From Mactromeris polynyma (Eukaryota > Mollusca > Bivalvia > Venerida > Mactridae), in contig JASFXZ010000003.1 of NCBI GenBank assembly GCA_032209605.1, positions 10,356,807-10,420,806 of the forward strand: DNA of 64,000 nucleotides, given 5' to 3'. The notes under the pieces are model-generated. The model was given only the letters and a program-made list of their open reading frames with translations, had not been told where the DNA came from and did not search any database. Of this stretch, positions 10,897 to 23,931 are shown one piece after another (within the stretch, counting starts at the first letter, position 1; each line of letters begins with the position of its first letter). The position numbers and the translations under genes are program-made.

Positions 10897-12811
10897 AGGA
10901 TCGAACCAGATGACGAGCTATGGTGGGAGCCATTTGTCCCTTACATGATCGAACCAGAAGCCGAGCCATGGTGGGACCCCCTTGTCCCTTACATGATCGA
11001 ACCAGATGACGAGCTATGGTAGAATCCCTTTGTCCCTTACAGGATCGAACCAGATGACAAGCTATGGTGGGAGCCCTTTGTCCCTTACAGGATCGAACCA
11101 GATGACGAGCTATGGTGGGAGCCCTATGTCCCTTACAGGATCGAACCAGATGACAAGCCATGGTAGGAGCTCTATGTCCCTTACAGGATCGAACCAGATG
11201 ACAAGCTATGGTGGGAGCCCTTTGTCCCTTACAGGATCGATCCAGATGACGAGCTATGGTGGGAGCCCTATGTCCCTTACATGATCGAACAAGATGACAA
11301 GCCATGGTAGGAGCCCTATGTCCCTTACAGGATCGAACCAGATGTCTAGTTATGGTGGGAGCCCTTTGTCACTTACAGGATCGAACTAGATGACGAGCTA
11401 TGGTGGGAGCCCTTTGTCCCTTACAGGATCGAACAAGATGACAAGCCATGGTAGGAGCCCTATGTCCCTTACAGGATCGAACTAGATGACGAGCCATGAC
11501 GAAAGCCCTATGTCCCTTACAGGATCGAACTAGATGACGAGCCATGACGAAAGCCCTATGTCCCTTACAGGATCGAACTAGATGACGAGCCATGACGAAA
11601 GCCCTATGTCCCTTACATGATCGAACTAGATGACGAGCCATGACGAAAGCCCTATGTCCCTTACAGGATCGAACTAGATGACGAGCCATGACGAAAGCCC
11701 TATGTCCCTTACAGGATCGAACTAGATGACGAGCCATGACGAGAGCCCTATGTCCCTTACATGATCGAACTAGATGACGAGCCATGACGAAAGCCCTATG
11801 TCCCTTACAGGATCGAACTAGATGACGAGCCATGACGAGAGCCCTATGTCCCTTACAGGATCGAACTAGATGACGAGCCATGACGAGAGCCCTATGTCCC
11901 TTACAGGATCGAACCAGATGACGAGCCATGGTGAGAGCCCTATGTCCCTTACAGGATCGAACTAGATGACGAGCCATGGTGAAAGCCCTATGTCCCTTAC
12001 AGGATCGAACTAGATGACGAGCCATGACGAGAGCCCTATGTCCCTTACAGGATCGAACTAGATGACGAGCCATGATGAGAGCCCTATGTCCCTTACAGGA
12101 TCGAACCAGATGACGAGCCATGACGAGAGCCCTATGTCCCTTACAGGATCGAACCAGATGACGAGCCATGGTGAGAGCCCTATGTCCCTTACAGGATCGA
12201 ACTAGATGACGAGCCATGACGAGAGCCCTATGTCCCTTACAGGATCGAACCAGATGACGAGCCATGGTGAGAGCCCTATGTCCCTTACAGGATCGAACTA
12301 GATGACGAGCCATGGTGGGAGCCCTATGTCCCTTACAGGATCGAACTAGATGACGAGCCATGATGAGAGCCCTATGTCCCTTACAGGATCGAACCAGATG
12401 ACGAGCCATGATAAGAGCCCTATGTCCCTTACAGGATCGAACCAGATGACGAACCATGACGAGAGCCCTATGTCCCTTACAGGATCGAACTAGATGACGA
12501 GCCATGGTGGGAGCCCTATGTCCCTTACAGGATCGAACTAGATGACGAGCCATGGTGGGAGCCCTATGTCCCTTACAGGATCGAACCAGATGACGAGCCA
12601 TGGTGGGAGCCCTATGTCCCTTACAGGATCGAACTAGATGACGAGCCATGGTGGGAGCCCTATGTCCCTTACAGGATCGAACCAGATGACGAGCCATGGT
12701 GGGAGCCCTATGTCCCTTACAGGATCGAACTAGATGACGAGCCATGATGAGAGCCCTATGTCCCTTACAGGATCGAACCAGATGACGAGCCATGGTGGGA
12801 GCCCTATGTCC
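10897..12811. repeat. 48-bp minisatellite, about 40 copies
   Basis: Unit begins AGGATCGAACCAGATGACGA and ends TATGTCCCTTAC, with a period of exactly 48 bp. Variation concentrates in the few bases after GAGCCATG (GTGG, ACGA, ATGA), at CC versus CT in GAAC(C/T)AGA, and at TTT versus TAT before GTCCC. Because 48 is 16 codons, the minus strand stays open for 474 codons at 11369-12793, and other frames are open too. There is no signal peptide, splice context or non-repeat domain, so I treat the open frame as an artefact of the period. Confidence 0.97.
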
Positions 12812-13089
12812 GTCCTAGGGACGAAGAGGATTAACACATACGATACTGTTATACAAGCATTAAGTTTTAAAATGTATTGAGTATATATCACATAAAACTG
12901 ACGGTTTAGCATTTTTTACCAATATATATTCATTTATATCATTGTATGATATCTCATAATAACACGTACGTTTATCAATCTGTCTCATCTCGTCTCTTGT
13001 TTATTCCCCAGGCGACTAAACAATGAAATGTATTGACATTGTATTATCTAGATCTGTTCACAACTTGATACCAGATGTTTGGAATGACA

Positions 13090-13455
13090 ATGTCACACAT
13101 GGACATAAATTATTTATCATACAAAATATCACAACAACATTTCTGTATTCTAAACATATATTGTAATGGACATTGGAAGTAGTATAACGAAATTATCGCC
13201 ACAAATTTAGAAGTAACGCAATACAACTCAAAGTTTCCCACGTAGAAATCAGATTCACAACAAAACGTTAAGTAGCAAACGATTCTCTTGAGGATAACCG
13301 GAGAATCCTATAATGTACATTGTTCTTGTGAGTACATGCTATGAGAAATGTGAATTGTGCGTTAGCGCATTCTATGCGACAATTCGGAAGGAAATTCTGA
13401 ACCATAGAAAATCTGACGGATAAATGGCAAATGTATTTCCACAGAGATGATATAT
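13090..13455 (+). repeat. Diverged repeat family D, copy 2
   Basis: Matches 48105-48495 in the same orientation and 1960-2345 inverted. Shared words include ATTATTTATCA, GTAGCAAACGATTCT, and AGCGCATTCTATGCGACA versus AGCGGTATATATGCGACA. Confidence 0.7.
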
Positions 13456-13473
13456 TAGATCTATGAGATTGTA

Positions 13474-13600
13474 CGGAAGAGCTGGAGGGACATATTTTAC
13501 TCAACGTCTTTTACTTACGATTTCCGATATATGACTTAAGACATATGACTTATGAATTAACACTTAGAACTCAACAACGTTCAATGTGATAGTATAGTGA
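13474..13600 (+). repeat. Extra copy of the end repeat that bounds 14.1-27.7 kb
   Basis: TGTACGGAAGAGCTGGAGGG followed by ACTTACGATT, TATGACTT and AATTAACACTTAGAACTCAA matches the outer part of the inverted repeats at 14118 and 27691. It lacks the inner GTGTTTTTGGCCCC part. It is probably a solo or truncated family member. Confidence 0.65.
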
Positions 13601-14117
13601 TGTTAAAACCTATGCAAGTGTGTGATGACCAGATTCTTATAGATTGATATACGCTAGCCTTAAAAGTAGATATGTTTAATAGTTTTCATGGATCATTGTG
13701 GCTTATATACATAAATGTAAACGTTTGTGGTTTTAGATTGTTAAGTTGTGTCTTATGCAGATTCCTAATGATGCGTTTGATAATAATTTAGCTTAGAACA
13801 TTTCCTACTGGATTCCTGCCAAAAAATTGAAACATCGGCCGATATCGGTAAATGTCGTGACGAGTCCGTTGAAGATCGGTCGTTTCCGGTTATGCCCAAT
13901 CTTCAACTGTTAGGTAAGTGTCAGCTCACCTGACGGAGAGATGCTTTTACAAAGGTACGTTGATAGTACTTTCAATTTAATTTGATTTTGATCCAACTTT
14001 TGTCTCCATATCTCAGATCATATATTGGACTTGGGTGGAGGTATAAAAATATCATAATAATAAAGAACATCCAGAGAGAATGTAAAACATTTGTATATAA
14101 AAGTAACGCCATTTTGT
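13601..14117. other. Unassigned intergenic sequence
   Basis: No supported feature. Confidence 0.45.
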
Positions 14118-14279
14118 ATGATACGGAAGCGCAAGAGGGACATTTCGACTTAACAGTTTTTTCCTTACGACTTACGATTTATGACTTACGTATTAACACT
14201 TCTAACTCAACTACCTTGATAATGCAAATGCTTCAACAAATTTGGACCAAGTACTATAAGGGGTGTTTTTGGCCCCAAA
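14118..14279 (+). repeat. Left arm of the inverted repeat bounding a 13.5-kb block
   Basis: Runs from TACGGAAGCGCAAGAGGGAC to GGTGTTTTTGGCCCCAA. The same landmarks occur in reverse complement at 27466-27691: the outer TACGGAAGCGGTGGAGGGAC, then ATTTATGACT, then GGTAC.ATA.G..GTGTTTTTGGCCCCAA. Between landmarks the arms have diverged and differ in length. TA lies at both outer ends. Confidence 0.7.
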
Positions 14280-15228
14280 TCAGATGTTTATGAAACTATT
14301 GTCAAATGAAAGACATAAACTCACTGTGTATTATTTGAACATTTTTATTTCATTTTCTTTCTTTTTTGTTGCCATATCAACCATTTCTTCTTATTACTAA
14401 ATAATGCAAAAATCAGTGTTTTACACCAAATTAAGCATATATATTGAGAGCAAAATGTTGTATAGTGACACTGACTTGTATAACAATGTCTAAATAAGTT
14501 TGACATGTTTTGCTATGGTAACCACGTAGAGTTTTTTTTTCAGCCAATTGATACTTCAGTCATTTTTAATCACATTACACAATGAACAAATGCTGCATAA
14601 ACAGCATTAATATGAGCATAACACTTTACACTACAAATAAATGTAATTCATAACGATAATTTATTATATATATCATTATAATGACGTCATAGACATAAAA
14701 TAACGCCCATGTATTATTATTGATGATTCACATGTCAAAAGGCAAATGACGCGACGTCGCAATTGTTTTGGAGTGATGGCTGCTGCTATCAAAGTCAAAA
14801 TGTTGAAGGTATAAATACTATAATAAATGCATGTTCAGCAATAATTCATTGAAAGAAGTTTAAAGAAAATAATGGTCTATTTTACCATTTATAATAATTA
14901 ATGGGCTATCAATAAACGTTCTCTATTAATTGATGAGCTGTTCATCCAAACAACAGAGAATTAAAGTTGCATATATCACACATTGTATTTATATGTATAT
15001 TTACCGTACACATGTAAGTAAAAACGAATATCAACAATTCAACAATTATATAATGTTAAAACAATTGAACATGATTGAAGAACAAATCATACAAGTTTGA
15101 TAGAATCAAGAACAGTTAAACACTAAACCGTGTAGCGTGCACATTTAACAAATAATCTGGTCTTTTGTCTGAACATTATATAAAACTTATTTAGTAATGA
15201 ATGAAATCAAGAATATATAAACGTATAT
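14280..15228. other. Unassigned left interior of the block
   Basis: AT-rich. A perfect TGACGTCA lies at 14682-14689. An ATG at 14776 opens 11 codons (MAAAIKVKMLK) followed by AAG|GTATAA, which could be a first exon with a splice donor, but there is no downstream support. The satellite begins at 15229. Confidence 0.35.
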
Positions 15229-18200
15229 GAACAATAAGTCAGACATATCCAGTACAAAAGTGTAATCGCAAACTTATCTGAACAATAAGTCAGACATATC
15301 TAGTACATAAGTGTAATCGCAAACTTATCTGAACAATAAGTCAGACATATCTAGTACATAAGTGTAATCTCAAACTTATCTGAACAATAAGTCAGACATA
15401 TCTAGTACATAAGTGTAATCTCAAACTTTCTGAACAATAAGTCAGACATATCTAGTACAAAAGTGTAATCGCAAACTTGTCTGAACAATAAGTCAGACAT
15501 ATCTAGTACAAAAGTGTAATCTCAAACTTATCTGAACAATAAGTCAGACATATGTAGTACATAAGTGTAATCGCAAACTTGTGAACAATAAGTCAGACAT
15601 ATCTAGTACATAAGTGTAATCGCAAACTTGTCTGAACAATAAGTCAGACATATCTAGTACATAAGTGTAATCGCAAACTTGTGAACAATAAGTCAGACAT
15701 ATGTAGTACATAAGTGTAATCGCAAACTTGTGAACAATAAGTCAGACATATGTAGTACATAAGTGTAATCGCAAACTTGTCTGAACAATAAGTCAGACAT
15801 ATCTAGTACATAAGTGTAATCGCAAACTTGTGAACAATAAGTCAGACATATGTAGTACATAAGTGTAATCGCAAACTTGTGAACAATAAGTCAGACATAT
15901 GTAGTACATAAGTGTAATCGCAAACTTGTCTGAACAATAAGTCAGACATATGTAGTACATAAGTGTAATCGCAAACTTGTGAACAATAAGTCAGACATAT
16001 GTAGTACATAAGTGTAATCGCAAACTTGTCTGAACAATAAGTCAGACATATCTAGTACATAAGTGTAATCGCAAACTTGTCTGAACAATAAGTCAGACAT
16101 ATGTAGTACATAAGTGTAATCGCAAACTTATCTGAACAATAAGTCAGACATATCTAGTACAAAAGTGTAATCGCAAACTTGTAAACAATAAGTCAGACAT
16201 ATCTAGTACATAAGTGTAATCGCAAACTTATCTGAACAATAAGTCAGACATATCTAGTACATAATTGTAATCGCAAACTTGTCTGAACAATAAGTCAGAC
16301 ATATCTAGTACAAAAGTGTAATCGCAAACTTATCTGAACAATAAGTCAGACATATATAGTACATAAGTGTAATCTCAAACTTTCTGAACAATAAGTCAGA
16401 CATATCTAGTACATAAGTGCAATCTCAAACTTTCTGAACAATAAGTCAGACATATCTAGTACATAAGTGTAATCTCAAACTTTCTGAACAATAAGTCAGA
16501 CATATCTAGTACATAAGTGTAATCTCAAACTTTCTGAACAATAAGTCAGACATATCTAGTACATAAGTGTAATCTCAAACTTTCTGAACAATAAGTCAGA
16601 CATATCTAGTACATAAGTGTAATCTCAAACTTTCTGAACAATAAGTCAGACATATCTAGTACATAAGTGTAATCTCAAACTTTCTGAACAATAAGTCAGA
16701 CATATCTAGTACATAAGCGCAATCTCAAAGTTTCTGAACAATAAGTCAGACATATCTAGTACATAAGTGTAATCTCAAACTTTCTGAACAATAAGTCAGA
16801 CATATCTAGTACAAAAGTGTAATCTCAAACTTTCTGAACAATAAGTCAGACATATCTAGTACATAAGTGTAATCTCAAACTTTCTGAACAATAAGTCAGA
16901 CATATCTAGTACATAAGTGTAATCTCAAACTTTCTGAACAATAAGTCAGACATATCTAGTACATAAGTGCAATCTCAAAGTTTCTGAACAATAAGTCAGA
17001 CATATCTAGTACATAAGTGCAATCTCAAAGTTTCTGAACAATAAGTCAGACATATCTAGTACATAAGTGCAATCTCAAAGTTTCTGAACAATAAGTCAGA
17101 CATATCTAGTACATAAGTGTAATCTCAAACTTTCTGAACAATAAGTCAGACATATCTAGTACATAAGTGCAATCTCAAACTTTCTGAACAATAAGTCAGA
17201 CATATCTAGTACATAAGTGTAATCTCAAACTTTCTGAACAATAAGTCAGACATATCTAGTACATAAGTGCAATCTCAAACTTTCTGAACAATAAGTCAGA
17301 CATATCTAGTACATAAGTGCAATCTCAAAGTTTCTGAACAATAAGTCAGACATATCTAGTACATAAGTGCAATCTCAAACTTTCTGAACAATAAGTCAGA
17401 CATATCTAGTACATAAGTGCAATCTCAAAGTTTCTGAACAATAAGTCAGACATATCTAGTACATAAGTGTAATCTCAAACTTTCTGAACAATAAGTCAGA
17501 CATATCTAGTACATAAGTGCAATCTCAAACTTTCTGAACAATAAGTCAGACATATCTAGTACATAAGTGTAATCGCAAACTTTCTGAACAATAAGTCAGA
17601 CATATCTAGTACATAAGTGCAATCTCAAACTTTCTGAACAATAAGTCAGACATATCTAGTACATAAGTGTAATCGCAAACTTGTCTGAACAATAAGTCAG
17701 ACATATCTAGTACATAAGTGCAATCTCAAACTTTCTGAACAATAAGTCAGACATATCTAGTACATAAGTGCAATCTCAAAGTTTCTGAACAATAAGTCAG
17801 ACATATCTAGTACATAAGTGTAATCTCAAACTTTCTGAACAATAAGTCAGACATATCTAGTACATAAGTGCAATCTCAAACTTTCTGAACAATAAGTCAG
17901 ACATATCTAGTACATAAGTGTAATCTCAAACTTTCTGAACAATAAGTCAGACATATCTAGTACATAAGTGTAATCTCAAACTTTCTGAACAATAAGTCAG
18001 ACATATCTAGTACATAAGTGTAATCTCAAACTTTCTGAACAATAAGTCAGACATATCTAGTACATAAGTGTAATCTCAAACTTTCTGAACAATAAGTCAG
18101 ACATATCTAGTACATAAGTGCAATCTCAAAGTTTCTGAACAATAAGTCAGACATATCTAGTACATAAGTGTAATCTCAAACTTTCTGAACAATAAGTCAG

Positions 18201-21200
18201 ACATATCTAGTACAAAAGTGTAATCTCAAACTTTCTGAACAATAAGTCAGACATATCTAGTACATAAGTGTAATCTCAAACTTTCTGAACAATAAGTCAG
18301 ACATATCTAGTACATAAGTGTAATCTCAAACTTTCTGAACAATAAGTCAGACATATCTAGTACATAAGTGCAATCTCAAAGTTTCTGAACAATAAGTCAG
18401 ACATATCTAGTACATAAGTGCAATCTCAAAGTTTCTGAACAATAAGTCAGACATATCTAGTACATAAGTGCAATCTCAAAGTTTCTGAACAATAAGTCAG
18501 ACATATCTAGTACATAAGTGTAATCTCAAACTTTCTGAACAATAAGTCAGACATATCTAGTACATAAGTGCAATCTCAAACTTTCTGAACAATAAGTCAG
18601 ACATATCTAGTACATAAGTGTAATCGCAAACTTGTCTGAACAATAAGTCAGACATATCTAGTACATAAGTGTAATCGCAAACTTGTCTGAACAATAAGTC
18701 AGACATATCTAGTACATAAGTGTAATCTCAAACTTTCTGAACAATAAGTCAGACATATCTAGTACATAAGTGCAATCTCAAACTTTCTGAACAATAAGTC
18801 AGACATATCTAGTACATAAGTGTAATCGCAAACTTGTCTGAACAATAAGTCAGACATATCTAGTACATAAGTGCAATCTCAAACTTTCTGAACAATAAGT
18901 CAGACATATCTAGTACATAAGTGCAATCTCAAAGTTTCTGAACAATAAGTCAGACATATCTAGTACATAAGTGTAATCTCAAACTTTCTGAACAATAAGT
19001 CAGACATATCTAGTACATAAGTGTAATCTCAAACTTTCTGAACAATAAGTCAGACATATCTAGTACATAAGTGCAATCTCAAAGTTTCTGAACAATAAGT
19101 CAGACATATCTAGTACATAAGTGTAATCTCAAACTTTCTGAACAATAAGTCAGACATATCTAGTACAAAAGTGTAATCTCAAACTTTCTGAACAATAAGT
19201 CAGACATATCTAGTACATAAGTGTAATCTCAAACTTTCTGAACAATAAGTCAGACATATCTAGTACATAAGTGTAATCTCAAACTTTCTGAACAATAAGT
19301 CAGACATATCTAGTACATAAGTGCAATCTCAAAGTTTCTGAACAATAAGTCAGACATATCTAGTACATAAGTGCAATCTCAAAGTTTCTGAACAATAAGT
19401 CAGACATATCTAGTACATAAGTGCAATCTCAAAGTTTCTGAACAATAAGTCAGACATATCTAGTACATAAGTGTAATCTCAAACTTTCTGAACAATAAGT
19501 CAGACATATCTAGTACATAAGTGCAATCTCAAACTTTCTGAACAATAAGTCAGACATATCTAGTACATAAGTGCAATCTCAAAGTTTCTGAACAATAAGT
19601 CAGACATATCTAGTACATAAGTGCAATCTCAAACTTTCTGAACAATAAGTCAGACATATCTAGTACATAAGTGCAATCTCAAACTTTCTGAACAATAAGT
19701 CAGACATATCTAGTACATAAGTGCAATCTCAAAGTTTCTGAACAATAAGTCAGACATATCTAGTACATAAGTGCAATCTCAAACTTTCTGAACAATAAGT
19801 CAGACATATCTAGTACATAAGTGCAATCTCAAAGTTTCTGAACAATAAGTCAGACATATCTAGTACATAAGTGTAATCTCAAACTTTCTGAACAATAAGT
19901 CAGACATATCTAGTACATAAGTGCAATCTCAAACTTTCTGAACAATAAGTCAGACATATCTAGTACATAAGTGTAATCGCAAACTTTCTGAACAATAAGT
20001 CAGACATATCTAGTACATAAGTGCAATCTCAAACTTTCTGAACAATAAGTCAGACATATCTAGTACATAAGTGTAATCGCAAACTTGTCTGAACAATAAG
20101 TCAGACATATCTAGTACATAAGTGCAATCTCAAACTTTCTGAACAATAAGTCAGACATATCTAGTACATAAGTGCAATCTCAAAGTTTCTGAACAATAAG
20201 TCAGACATATCTAGTACATAAGTGTAATCTCAAACTTTCTGAACAATAAGTCAGACATATCTAGTACATAAGTGCAATCTCAAACTTTCTGAACAATAAG
20301 TCAGACATATCTAGTACATAAGTGTAATCTCAAACTTTCTGAACAATAAGTCAGACATATCTAGTACATAAGTGTAATCTCAAACTTTCTGAACAATAAG
20401 TCAGACATATCTAGTACATAAGTGTAATCTCAAACTTTCTGAACAATAAGTCAGACATATCTAGTACATAAGTGTAATCTCAAACTTTCTGAACAATAAG
20501 TCAGACATATCTAGTACATAAGTGCAATCTCAAAGTTTCTGAACAATAAGTCAGACATATCTAGTACATAAGTGTAATCTCAAACTTTCTGAACAATAAG
20601 TCAGACATATCTAGTACAAAAGTGTAATCTCAAACTTTCTGAACAATAAGTCAGACATATCTAGTACATAAGTGTAATCTCAAACTTTCTGAACAATAAG
20701 TCAGACATATCTAGTACATAAGTGTAATCTCAAACTTTCTGAACAATAAGTCAGACATATCTAGTACATAAGTGCAATCTCAAACTTTCTGAACAATAAG
20801 TCAGACATATCTAGTACATAAGTGCAATCTCAAACTTTCTGAACAATAAGTCAGACATATCTAGTACATAAGTGCAATCTCAAACTTTCTGAACAATAAG
20901 TCAGACATATCTAGTACATAAGTGTAATCTCAAACTTTCTGAACAATAAGTCAGACATATCTAGTACATAAGTGCAATCTCAAACTTTCTGAACAATAAG
21001 TCAGACATATCTAGTACATAAGTGTAATCGCAAACTTGTCTGAACAATAAGTCAGACATATCTAGTACATAAGTGTAATCGCAAACTTGTCTGAACAATA
21101 AGTCAGACATATCTAGTACATAAGTGTAATCTCAAACTTTCTGAACAATAAGTCAGACATATCTAGTACATAAGTGCAATCTCAAACTTTCTGAACAATA

Positions 21201-23757
21201 AGTCAGACATATCTAGTACATAAGTGTAATCGCAAACTTGTCTGAACAATAAGTCAGACATATCTAGTACATAAGTGCAATCTCAAACTTTCTGAACAAT
21301 AAGTCAGACATATCTAGTACATAAGTGCAATCTCAAAGTTTCTGAACAATAAGTCAGACATATCTAGTACATAAGTGTAATCTCAAACTTTCTGAACAAT
21401 AAGTCAGACATATCTAGTACATAAGTGTAATCTCAAACTTTCTGAACAATAAGTCAGACATATCTAGTACATAAGTGCAATCTCAAAGTTTCTGAACAAT
21501 AAGTCAGACATATCTAGTACATAAGTGTAATCTCAAACTTTCTGAACAATAAGTCAGACATATCTAGTACAAAAGTGTAATCTCAAACTTTATGAACAAT
21601 AAGTCAGACATATCTAGTACATAAGTGTAATCTCAAACTTTCTGAACAATAAGTCAGACATATCTAGTACATAAGTGTAATCTCAAACTTTCTGAACAAT
21701 AAGTCAGACATATCTAGTACATAAGTGCAATCTCAAAGTTTCTGAACAATAAGTCAGACATATCTAGTACATAAGTGCAATCTCAAAGTTTCTGAACAAT
21801 AAGTCAGACATATCTAGTACATAAGTGCAATCTCAAAGTTTCTGAACAATAAGTCAGACATATCTAGTACATAAGTGTAATCTCAAACTTTCTGAACAAT
21901 AAGTCAGACATATCTAGTACATAAGTGCAATCTCAAACTTTCTGAACAATAAGTCAGACATATCTAGTACATAAGTGCAATCTCAAAGTTTCTGAACAAT
22001 AAGTCAGACATATCTAGTACATAAGTGCAATCTCAAACTTTCTGAACAATAAGTCAGACATATCTAGTACATAAGTGCAATCTCAAACTTTCTGAACAAT
22101 AAGTCAGACATATCTAGTACATAAGTGCAATCTCAAACTTTCTGAACAATAAGTCAGACATATCTAGTACATAAGTGTAATCGCAAACTTGTCTGAACAA
22201 TAAGTCAGACATATCTAGTACATAAGTGTAATCGCAAACTTGTCTGAACAATAAGTCAGACATATCTAGTACATAAGTGTAATCTCAAACTTTCTGAACA
22301 ATAAGTCAGACATATCTAGTACATAAGTGCAATCTCAAACTTTCTGAACAATAAGTCAGACATATCTAGTACATAAGTGTAATCGCAAACTTGTCTGAAC
22401 AATAAGTCAGACATATCTAGTACATAAGTGCAATCTCAAACTTTCTGAACAATAAGTCAGACATATCTAGTACATAAGTGCAATCTCAAAGTTTCTGAAC
22501 AATAAGTCAGACATATCTAGTACATAAGTGTAATCTCAAACTTTCTGAACAATAAGTCAGACATATCTAGTACATAAGTGCAATCTCAAAGTTTCTGAAC
22601 AATAAGTCAGACATATCTAGTACATAAGTGCAATCTCAAACTTTCTGAACAATAAGTCAGACATATCTAGTACATAAGTGCAATCTCAAACTTTCTGAAC
22701 AATAAGTCAGACATATCTAGTACATAAGTGTAATCTCAAACTTTCTGAACAATAAGTCAGACATATCTAGTACATAAGTGTAATCGCAAACTTATCTGAA
22801 CAATAAGTCAGACATATCTAGTACAAAAGTGTAATCGCAAACTTATCTGAACAATAAGTCAGACATATCTAGTACATAAGTGCAATCTCAAAGTTTCTGA
22901 ACAATAAGTCAGACATATCTAGTACAAAAGTGTAATCGCAAACTTATCTGAACAATAAGTCAGACATATATAGTACATATTAAGTGTAATCTCAAACTTT
23001 CTGAACAATAAGTCAGACATATATAGTACATAAGTGTAATCTCAAACTTATCTGAACAATAAGTCAGACATATCTAGTACATAAGTGTAATCTCAAACTT
23101 TCTGAACAATAAGTCAGACATATCTAGTACATAAGTGCAATCTCAAACTTTCTGAACAATAAGTCAGACATATCTAGTACATAAGTGTAATCTCAAACTT
23201 GTCTGAACAATAAGTCAGACATATCTAGTACATAAGTGTAATCTCAAACTTATCTGAACAATAAGTCAGACATATCTAGTACATAAGTGTAATCGCAAAC
23301 TTATCTGAACATTAAGTCAGACATATCTAGTACATAAGTGCAATCTCAAACTTTCTGAACAATACGTCAGACATATCTAGTACATAAGTGTAATCGCAAA
23401 CTTATCTGAACAATAAGTCAGACATATCTAGTACATAAGTGTAATCGCAAACTTTCTGAACAATAAGTCAGACATATCTAGTACATAAGTGTAATCGCAA
23501 ACTTATCTGAACAATAAGTCAGACATATCTAGTACATAAGTGTAATCGCAAACTTATCTGAACAATAAGTCAGACATATCTAGTACATAAGTGTAATCGC
23601 AAACTTATCTGAACAATAAGTCAGACATATCTAGTACATAAGTGTAATCGCAAACTTATCTGAACAATAAGTCAGACATATCTAGTACATAAGTGTAATC
23701 GCAAACTTATCTGAACATTAAGTCAGACATATCTAGTACATAAGTGCAATCTCAAAG
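15229..23757. repeat. 50-bp satellite array, about 170 units, with higher-order structure
   Basis: Main unit is 50 bp: TCTGAACAATAAGTCAGACA, TATCTAGTACATAAGTG, then (T/C)AATCTCAAACTT. Variants of 49 bp (CTTGTGAAC) and 51 bp (CTTGTCTG or CTTATCTG, with TCGCAAAC) cluster at both edges, about 15.2-16.3 and 22.8-23.7 kb. The centre is nearly homogeneous. In 51-bp units TGTCTGA and TCAGACA form a 7-bp stem around an 8-bp loop. Rare variants repeat at a fixed 2,403-bp interval, showing a higher-order repeat of about 48 monomers. No open reading frame crosses it. Confidence 0.98.
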
Positions 23758-23817
23758 TATTTACTTCATTTTTGACATTGATTTCCGTGATGCAAAATAT
23801 GTCATCCATTACTGTAA

Positions 23818-23880
23818 GCAATGTGTCTGTGTGGGGAGGCACTGTCTTATGTATGTGGCATTCACTGTAAGAACTCAATA
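23818..23880 (-). repeat. Interspersed family A fragment (inverted)
   Basis: TCTGTGTGGGGAGGCACTGT, then CTTATGTATGTGGC, is the inverted family A core. Only about 60 bp is present, between the satellite and the transposase remnant. Confidence 0.7.
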
Positions 23881-23931
23881 TCTCTTTTAATTAACCTGTA
23901 TCTATTTATTGTGTCTCTTCATGTTTAAGTT

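Noticed and set aside
10452..10913. A 153-codon frame upstream of the 48-bp array
   Set aside because: It overlaps a diverged repeat whose other copy (41660-41850) is broken, starts within a MITE end and finishes inside the minisatellite; no domain is recognised.
11369..12793. A 474-residue protein of 16-residue repeats on the minus strand
   Set aside because: The period is 48 bp and the unit lacks stops in that frame, so openness is automatic. There is no unique sequence, signal peptide or splice context.
15229..23757. 50-bp satellite considered as a CRISPR or as a coding repeat
   Set aside because: There are no variable spacers, and 50 bp is not a multiple of three, so reading frames shift and stop repeatedly.
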